Of a DNA stretch of 64,000 nucleotides, positions 53,801 to 63,100 are shown in pieces; the stretch's first letter is position 1; each line of letters starts with the position of its first letter. This DNA comes from Effrenium voratum (Eukaryota; Sar; Dinophyceae; Suessiales; Symbiodiniaceae). The notes below the pieces were generated by a model. It made no database searches. It worked only from the letters and a program-made list of their open reading frames with translations, and was not told the origin of the DNA. The stretch covers positions 1,126,501-1,190,500 of the forward strand of contig CAUJNA010000857.1 of NCBI GenBank assembly GCA_963377175.1, given 5' to 3'. The position numbers and the translations under genes were made by a program.

Positions 53801-56800
53801 TTGTAGGAAATGGGAGTTGCCCAGAATACGGGGACCATGGCCCCTGATTTTGACCCTGCCCACATGAAGACGGCAGCCCGGCCATGGTCCGCGCCTGTTG
53901 GGCCAGGTTAAGTGGCGAGGCACTCAGTTTTACCCACTTAGACCCCCTGCAACAAGGTCACTTGTTGCTGGCAAAAGGGAAGAAGGACAATCAAAAGGGC
54001 AAAGGGCGCAAAGGGCGGAAAGGTCGAGCAAGGCAATGGCAATGGCTTGAAACGGAAACCTGACTTCGCCAGGATCGAACTACTCGGCTCTACCTTTAAC
54101 TTTTGACCCATTTCAAGGAGCCAGGAAGTGACAGTTCTAAGTTCTGAGGGTTTGCCTTTGCCCTCCTTTCGTTTGTCACCAAGGAATCCTCGTCAAGGGG
54201 TCCCTTTATCTTCCCAGGCACATTGAAGTACCATATTCCACTTAGTTGACCACCCCATTCCGTGGTTAATACCCCCAATTGACAAGTCCCTAAGTGGAGC
54301 ATCCCTACATCCAATCCACGTGCGGGAATGATCAGCGGCTATTCACAGCGTTATCCATGTGAGGATGTGTCAAAATTCAGGGGAAAACCCGAAAAAAGAA
54401 TATTCCTTTTGATTTGGGCTTCCCTTTGCATCAAGGTGATGTAGGGCTACCTTTCGCCTCAACAGACGCCACCCAGCGCCCAACCGCCTCCGCATCCGAG
54501 GAAAACTTGGACTTCCGCTTCTTCTCCGCGGCTTGGATCGCCGCCTCGGATGGGCAATACATGGTGTGGGTCAAAATTAAACCACCAGGGGACCGCAGTT
54601 TGTAGTCCAAGTTTCCATTTGCCAGGGTTCCATTTTGAGTACCTGTTTTGACCCACAGCCACATCGAGGTTCCCGTGGGAAAGATGAGCCCGGGAAGAAG
54701 TTGTGATGCTATGCTACTGTGCCCAGGCGGCAGTGGAACGCTGCGTGCTGCACATGTATGCCAGTTGGACTCGCATGGATGATCTTCCCCGTATGTGTTC
54801 AAGCACTTGAAGAGACATATAGCAAATATGCCAGGTCTGCCGTCATGTTTCTTCAAACCAACAGGGATTGTTTGCAAAAAAAAGCAAATGGAAGCAAAGT
54901 CGCAAACCCGGGCCACTAAAAATGGTGGCAAACGCAATGTGGCAAACGGCATCAATTCTGGGTTGGTCGCAAATTCAGGGACGCACGAAAGACTTAAAAC
55001 AACCAAAAGCATCCATGCAAACCTTTACGACCATGTTTGTGAAAGCAATTTTGACCGCCAACCATTGTTTGGAAACACATCCATTGGATGTTCTTATAAA
55101 ATTATTACTACTTTCAGTTAGATTTTGTGTAGAACTTGACAACTTGACAAAACAAAAGTATTAAGTATAATTCATAAGGGAAGAACTCACAGGTCCCAAC
55201 CTTGTTGAATGAAGTTTAAGTGTTTACTGATGTTTAAGGAATATTTTATTGAAAAGGAAATCCAGTGAAATATCTTGGAACTATCATTATTTCAAATCTA
55301 ATTTAGAATAGAAGTTCTGATGGTAGCCTTGCCTTATTCAATTCTGAATTGTTTTTAGCTAGAAGGAAAGTAGAACTTGACACATATTAAGCAGAATTCA
55401 GAGGTCCCAAAACTGTTGAATAAATCGTGCTTACATGCTGCCTGATTGGCAAAGACAAACATATTGGAAAGGCAACCCTGTGTAACATTTAGTTTGTAAT
55501 GGAATGATCACTATTTAAGTTCTAGTTAAAAATAAATAAAAATATAAATTATGGCTGGAGTCTTTCCAAAATAAATTCTGTTCAATTTCAGTTAGAAGTT
55601 GAGGAGAATTGGATGAAGATACTAAGTAGAGTTTATAAAAAAGAATTCAGAGGTCCCAAAATCGTGTTTTTTGGTAGACCCAGCACTGCCATAGTCAGAA
55701 ACACCGTAACACAGAGTGTTGTGTAGCGCTGTTCGTACTCAATTCGCATCTCCACCAACGGCCGCTCTCTAAATGGCAACTTGAGTTTGAAAAGGATTTC
55801 AATGAAACTCAATAAAGAAATACTTTAGCAGAATCCTTTTGGAAATTGTATTTCAACTTTAGAATTCAGATCTAATTCCTTTCCCAATAGAATTTTACCA
55901 ATCAATTAGAGTTAAACATAGGACATAATTCAACAATAATGTCCATGTTATATTAAAGTTTAGATTATAATGTATTCTATGCTTAATCAAAATTTACAAA
56001 AGGGTGTCTGCCCAAGCGAACTTATTTACAAATCAGTTAACATGTAAGTACACATTATTCAAACATAGTTCAACTCAAAATTCCGCTCAAAATGTAAAAC
56101 AAGCACACGCTCACAGCCTCCTGCTCTCTTTTCGAATCTGTAAGTCTATGCGATCAATACTTCAAATAGCTTGAAAAAAACAAAAAGAGCACTCTGACAG
56201 CGTCCTGCTCTAGTTGGTTTGGGCTTGCTCGGTCCAGCACACCGTGCTGCTTCTCCTGCGCAGCGGCCACTTCAGCTTGATCCACAACTTCCAGGCGCTG
56301 GCCGGCAGACAGGGGCTGACCCTGGGACCACGCCCACCAACACAGGCGGCTGCATGGAGTACAAGTGCCCGAGGTGCATGGCCCGCTTTGGCAAGAAGGC
56401 CTCGTGGCAGCGCCACCGCGCCACCCAGTGCTATCGAGAGATAGCCGAGCGCACTGGAAAGTGCCGCTGCCCGCGCCCTGGAAAAGCTTGCTGCGGTACA
56501 GGGGCAAGGCCGCCCCTGACGTGCTACGCGGACCTCGAGGTCTACAGCACGCCCGCCCCGACGGTCCACATAGCGCAGCAGCAGCCAGCGCGCCAGACCG
56601 TCGCGGCTTCTTCCTGCTACGTCGCTGTCGGGCGCTGCGGCTACGTGCCACCCGAGGAGCTGAGGCTGAGGCTCACGCACCACGAGCGGGCAGCGGCAAG
56701 TTCCACGCCGTCCGCGCCATGCTGGACGACCTTCTCAAGCTGGCCGACCACCACTTCCTGCTGCGCTACATCGCCACGATGGGCTCTCCTGTCTGCAAGG

Positions 56801-59800
56801 CGCCGCGCGAAGAGCTCGGCGAGGACAGCGACAACGACGTGCACCGAAAGCGAGGCAGATGAAGAAGAAGCGACAGCGAGTCCGAGAGGCCCACGCCCAT
56901 GGCCAAGGCCGCGCCAAAGGCCGCACCCAAGGCCGCACCCAAGGCCAAGGCCAAGGCCAAGGCCAAGGCCAAGGCCAAGGCAAAGCCCCTCAGCGGCTGG
57001 TGCGCCCTGCAGGCCGCGATCAAGCAGGGCGACTATGTGGGTGGCTTGTCTCTTTTTAGGGCACCTTTTTTGGGTGGGTTTTCAGGGGAAACCAAAAGGA
57101 AAACCGTTGCACTAGGTGTTTTATCCTTGCTCTTTTTTTGGGGAGGGGGTCCGATTCCCTAAAAATGACTTACCCATGTTGATTGACAATTGAATCAGGT
57201 TTAACCCCGAACCGTGCCTCACATAAACCCATTGCGCACTCACAAGTCTTCAAAATGTGCACCTGCGCCATGAGCGTGGCAACATGCAACTCTTGGATCC
57301 TGCAATGTCCAAAGCAAACAGCTCCCGTAAATGCTTTCAAGCTTGAGGCGCTACCATGAGACCTACGCACCGACCGTTGGGGTGAGCCGTGGCTCGCAGA
57401 CGCCTCTACTCCGGGCGTCGCATCGAGCTCACGGCTCGCGACTCTGGGCGCCGGCACTTCGCAGGGCGGCGGTCTCCACCACCGGCCTCCTGGGGTGCAA
57501 ACGGGAGAGGTGCGTGCACGCACATGGAATTACCCACACGTACACACAAACAAACAACCAACCAAACAAACAAAAAACAACCAATCAAACAAACACACAA
57601 ACAACCACACAAATAAACATACGACCAACCAACCAAACAAGCATTCGACCAACCAGCCAAACAAACAATCAAACAACCAACCAAGCAAGGTGTGAGAATT
57701 CCCCAGCCCCGCGCGAACTAAGAAACCCACTAACTTGTTTCATGTTGAGCATTTCACTTGTCACTGTAGTTGACCCAGCCATGGATTGCTTTTTTTTGAA
57801 GGTTCCCATGTTCCTAAAAAACCAGCAATCAGAAAAAAGAACACGGGAGTTTCCAAGGTGTTGGTGGGCATTTGGCGAATGTCCTGCAGAAATTCCTGTA
57901 GCTGTCTATGATCAGGGGTACTGGGAACCCACCCTCCGTCGTTTGTTTGATTTGGTCTTTATTTCTTTCCTCCAGATCTTTGCAAAAGGTTTCAACTGAG
58001 GAAGTTTCAGTACCCGTTTCCAACAATCATGGGCTTTGGCGCCTTCTCCCACTCGGCTGCTGCAAAAAAAAGTTCTTCCAAGCAATCAACTAGAGAAAAC
58101 AGAATCCCTCAGATCCACAAGAGACTTGAGATCACCACTTCTGCCCAAAAAAGGCGCTGTCAATTTGGATGGGACGTCTGATTCGGGTGTCCGGCCTTCG
58201 CAAATGCGGAAGGTCTGGGTGCGCCACACCTGGCAAAAGACAGGCTGGCACAGCAATCCCCAGACGTCTTGGGTGAAATGGGTATGAATTTTAATAGGGA
58301 CCCTTTTGACATCATTTCGGTGGGGCTTTATGTCCACCAATCACTTTTCAGGGGTTCCCCATTCAAAAATGAAGCATTTTGAAGGGGGCCTGAAAAGGAG
58401 ATTGGTGCCTGTTAGTTGGGTTATGCAAGAACAAATGCCGAACCCGTGCTAGTGCGTAAGGTACTAATCGTCAAAAATGTGCTGTAGGAGTCACCACAGA
58501 AGTTGGATTTTAGGTATCGTTTAGCCAAGGGGTTTAGGCAACCTCTGGGCAGTCTTGTTGCATGAATGGGCATCACTGAAACGCAGAGGCGTGCAAAACC
58601 AAACGCCCGCCTTGAAGTTGTCGCGCTGGGTGAAAGCGAACATCCTGCAAGGTTGGGACCAGGCGGCCAAGTTCGTGCAAGGCAGTTTGCGGGCACCCGC
58701 CATGTAGGTTGCTAGGTCAATTGGCAGGGGAGTAGTTTAACCACCTGCCCACACTTTGCATTTGGTCCCCAAGCCTGACCGGGGGCTCTTTCTTTGGTTC
58801 CTTTCGAAGGCGGCATTGAGTCGGGTCCTCCATCTGTAGTACAGGTTGTCCGGTGAGTCGTGGTGGAAAAGGAAGTCGAACATTCCCTGCGCTAACACAT
58901 GCCAAAGCAGCCCGGCTCCGCATCTGATCCACGCTGTAATGGAAACTGTCTGGGGCCTCTGAAAGGGACAACCTCTGGTGGTTTCCATGTCAGACGGGAG
59001 AGAACAGCACACACTAACAGCAGCCACCCTTCTAACTCTCGTCTTGCCTCGGGCAAGGCGAACCACAGTTAAAATAGTCTGTTCTGGCAATGGGGAACTG
59101 CGGGAAATTGGGTGTCCATGTACCCCAAATTCCTCAACCTATGGGGTCGTCTTTCCTAAAATGGCAGCTTGGAAACTCGGAACGGTTGTTGTTTTTTCAC
59201 GGGAACCAAAGGGAACCGTTCATTTTGGGAGCTCTTTCCATGGCAGAGATACCTGTCCATACCGAAATCGGCCATTCCTATGGCTACGGTTGTCCAACCG
59301 CGGCTCGTTTCGGAGCTCGGCCGCCAGCCAATGGCCGCCTCGGGCGACTCACGCTGCATGATGAGCTGCTCAAAATTGAAGCCCTCCTGCGCCACATACC
59401 TCGAGATGGACCCTGTGGACATCGCATGGTAGAAACCTCCTTCCATCAGAAGACCCTCCTTGGACCATCTTATGGGTTCCATGTTCATCAGGGAAGTTAT
59501 GGAAGATCCCCCTTGAAATTCCTAGCCACCTCGCAAATCACAGATCCGTATCTGGACGATTCTTGTTGCAATGAAACGGTTCTGCTGGTTGAGTTTGGGT
59601 TTCATGGCCTCCAATCCCACACGTTTTGGAGGGTCCTTATACTTGCCATACGCAAGAAAACCCACACTTTTTGGAGAGGGGGAAAGCCGGGTTTCGTACC
59701 GCGGAGATGCCATGCTTCTCTGGCGCGTGTGGGAGGCCAAACACAGCCGGAATCGGTGCCGTAACTGGCGGCGTGGACCTCCCAGCCGTGGGAAAGATTG

Positions 59801-60131
59801 GTGAGTAAGCCCCTTCCCAGGTAATTTGGTGCGTGTGCCGAGTGTCCTCCTCCTTTCTACAGTACATGGTTGTGAATATCGACCATGGCTCAAACCTGTG
59901 TCCCTCCTCCAAACAAAAAACGGCTCCTCGCGCCTGGCGAGTCGATCGATAATCCGCCGCTTCTTGGCATCCGGAACCTCCACGACGATGAGGCGGGAAT
60001 TGCCATCCTGCCATCAAACAAAAATGCCGAACCCCACCAAAAGAGACGATTGGTTGGTTGGTTGGTTGGTCGGTCGGTTGGCTGGCTGGCTGGCTGGTGG
60101 GTGGTTGTTGGCTGGCTGTCTGTCTGTCTGT

Positions 60132-60175
<44 letters not shown>

Positions 60176-63100
60176 TTGGTTGGTTGGTTGGTTGGTTGGT
60201 TGGAATTTTCAGCCCCTAGGAGGAGCAACACAAACCTCCACATGGGGGGATTAAGGTTCCATCGATTCTTGGAGCCAACAAAAAGTATGCCAGTTCTCGG
60301 ATGGTCTACTGACCATTATGAGGCGCAACGGGTGCGTGTCAGCGCCTTTTGCGCCACGCACTCTTCATCCCACGGCCATGAGAAGCAGTCATGATTGTCT
60401 TCTTTGCCACTTGGGCCGTCGCTACGGGCACAAAACCCAATGCGCCCCACCGCACCCCGCCCTATCCTTGCTACCTGATGCCTCCAACCGCCTGCATGCA
60501 GACTTGTGCAAGAAATCGATTGCAGGCGCACGGGCTGCAAGAAGCCGTGTCACCATTGACAAGGGTCCATGTATGATTTCCCATACCCTGGCAAGAAATG
60601 TCAATCTGACCAAAAGGCCTCATGACCAAACCTAGCCGCCATCCTGGAAAGACCTTTGGACCAAACCCCAAAAACCGTCCGGCCAAGGACTTGAAATCTG
60701 AAGGTCGCTTGAAACCAAAGATCGGTTGTCAACGGTTGAACACCTCACTATAAATCGGCTCAGCTGGAAACCCACGAGTCAGACCTCTCGCTCGTGATCC
60801 TTCCCGGCCTTGCTTCGCAAGTTGGTCTCAACGTGACTGCCCTGGCACGGTCAATAGGCTCGGAACGAGACCTGTCAAAAACCGGGCGCCCCATGCAACA
60901 TGTAACCCAGAAAACCTGCTCTTTCTTAGTATATGGGTGTGGGTCAGAAGTAGGTAACCAAAATGGGACTCTGGCAAATGGAAAAACTGGCGAACTTTTC
61001 CCTGCAGTCCAATTCCTGATGACGAATTTTGACAGCTCAAAGCGGAAAGCCGCAAGGAGAAGGTGAGCCGACCTCTCTGGGAGGGTTTGAAAAGGGGAAC
61101 TAAACGGAAACCGTGCCAAACTAGTGGGTATTGTTCAAAGGGATTTCGGCCTTTGTTGTCCTTTTGGTTACCTTTTTTTCCAACTTGAAAAGAGCGCCGA
61201 GCCTCGAAAAACATGCATCCATGTGTCCTACCGCCCCAAAACAACCAGGTACCCCTAAGTGATTCTGCTAAAGGCAAGCCAAGTGGTAGATTGTATATGG
61301 GCGTCTGCACAAAAGAACGCGGCGCAAAACGCTTTGTTTCCCGGCGACTCTGCCTGCGGCACGTGGTTCTTGGACCACTCGATCCACAGCGGCACGCCGT
61401 CCACCTCTCGGTCCTGCAGCGCGTCCTGAAGTCAGCTACGCAAATCCATGGTTCTAGGGGGTGATTCCTTCTCCATTCTTTTCAACCATCGTTCTTTCAA
61501 AAAAAACCGTTTCCTCAGGGTTTCCGGAGGTTTTCTTGAAAGAAGGATCCCTGGAAAGAATGGGGAAGGTACCCCTAGAATGGTGCTGATCAAAAGGTCG
61601 GGTACTCCACCAAACATGGAACCTGACAAGGGGGTCCTGGAAGATAAATCCATGTGAAGGTCTATCAGAAGCAGGGGCCCTTTCTGGTTCCCCGTTTTTT
61701 TGGCTCACCTCACAGGATCTGAAAAAGGGTCCATATTGTTGACAGCACCCCATGTGCTTGATCAAAGGTCTGGTAAGCATGGGATGACCATTGGCTGGAA
61801 AACCAACCAAATAATGATATGATATTTCAACCAAATGGTTTGTGGGCCAGGAATATTGATCAACCCCCTCATGTGGGTGTGGCTCAAAATTTAAAGAGCT
61901 AGGGTGTTTTTGTTCTTCGGTTCCACTCACCAAGGTGCCATGTTGGTACATTGTGTGCCACAGCCAGGTAGGTATTAAAGCAAGAAGTTTACCAGGGCAG
62001 CACCTCAAAAAGCACCTCAAAAAGTCATGAAAATGATTAAAAGGCCGGATACCCGTCCCTGGGGGAACTCAAAACATCCCGCCCCAAGCGTGCTTGTTCT
62101 CAGTCGGGAACATGGGAACAAACTTGCCCCCAATCATTCCGCATAAGATAGTTAAGATGGTGATGGACAAAATCCGGCAGCCGGCACGTCGGGAGACGAC
62201 ACTAAAACCGCGAAAAAAAGAAGAAGAAGAAAAAAAGAAGAAAAAAGAGAAGGAGAAAAACAAAAGGGAAAAAAAAAAAAAGAACATTCCAGCCCACAGC
62301 CAAGAAACAAAATCCCACACCCTCTTGCAAGTCGGTAAGTGCTTTCTTCCAGCATTCATAGCTCTTCATCCATCCCTCGTCCATCAGCACTGAGCACGGT
62401 ATCCCACGCGTTCCAGGCCTTGGCCCGCTGTGCATTTTCCCTGTTGTCCATCATGACCTCGGGCGGAAGCCGCGGTCTTGAAAGACTGAATCTCCTCAAG
62501 CGCAAAACCGATGGTTTTACCAAAAGGAGATTCCACGTCCCAAAAGGAGATTCCTTTTCTGTGTTGGCGTTCCATGTGAATCTGCAGTAGGCCAGGTTCC
62601 ATGCTAGTGGCCAAGGATTGTGAACCGAAGACTGGCATGTTTGCAGCCACCCACTAAAATGAACAGCACCAAACAGCTAAAAAGAAGAAACGCACCAAGA
62701 ACAGTGAGGATGTGGATGTGTCTTTCTTTGAGGGTATTTGTTTGGGGGTGGAGGAAATCAATGCACAAAAAAATGTCTGTTGCGGGCCACAGCCGTTGCG
62801 CAAGGCCGCGACGTAGCCCTGGATGCGGCCGTCCTCCTTACTCCGCCTGCCAAACATCTGCAGTCCGGGATGCGCACCGGGTCCATAAAGAGACCCTCGA
62901 ATGCACCGGACAAAAAAAATGTGTCAAGTAAGAATTACCCCACCAACAGCCGAAATGTTCAGTTTGAGGAACACTGTTTTCTGCTTGTGCTTTCCAAGTC
63001 CGAAGCTGACTTTTCCCTTCCATCTACCACCCAACAATGACTTTGAGAACTGTGCCATCTACATCCAATTGCTGGAAGCAAACTCTGCCGGCATCACACG

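Noticed and set aside
56735..57023. Trp-Pro and Ala-Leu repeat frames on the minus strand
   Set aside because: Antisense of the AAGGCC hexanucleotide repeat encoding the Lys-Ala tail on the plus strand.
58538..58703. Plus-strand exon-like reading NLWAVLLHEWASLKRRG
   Set aside because: Attractive alone, but antisense to the RMF exon, which joins the SURP core in phase and matches the family.
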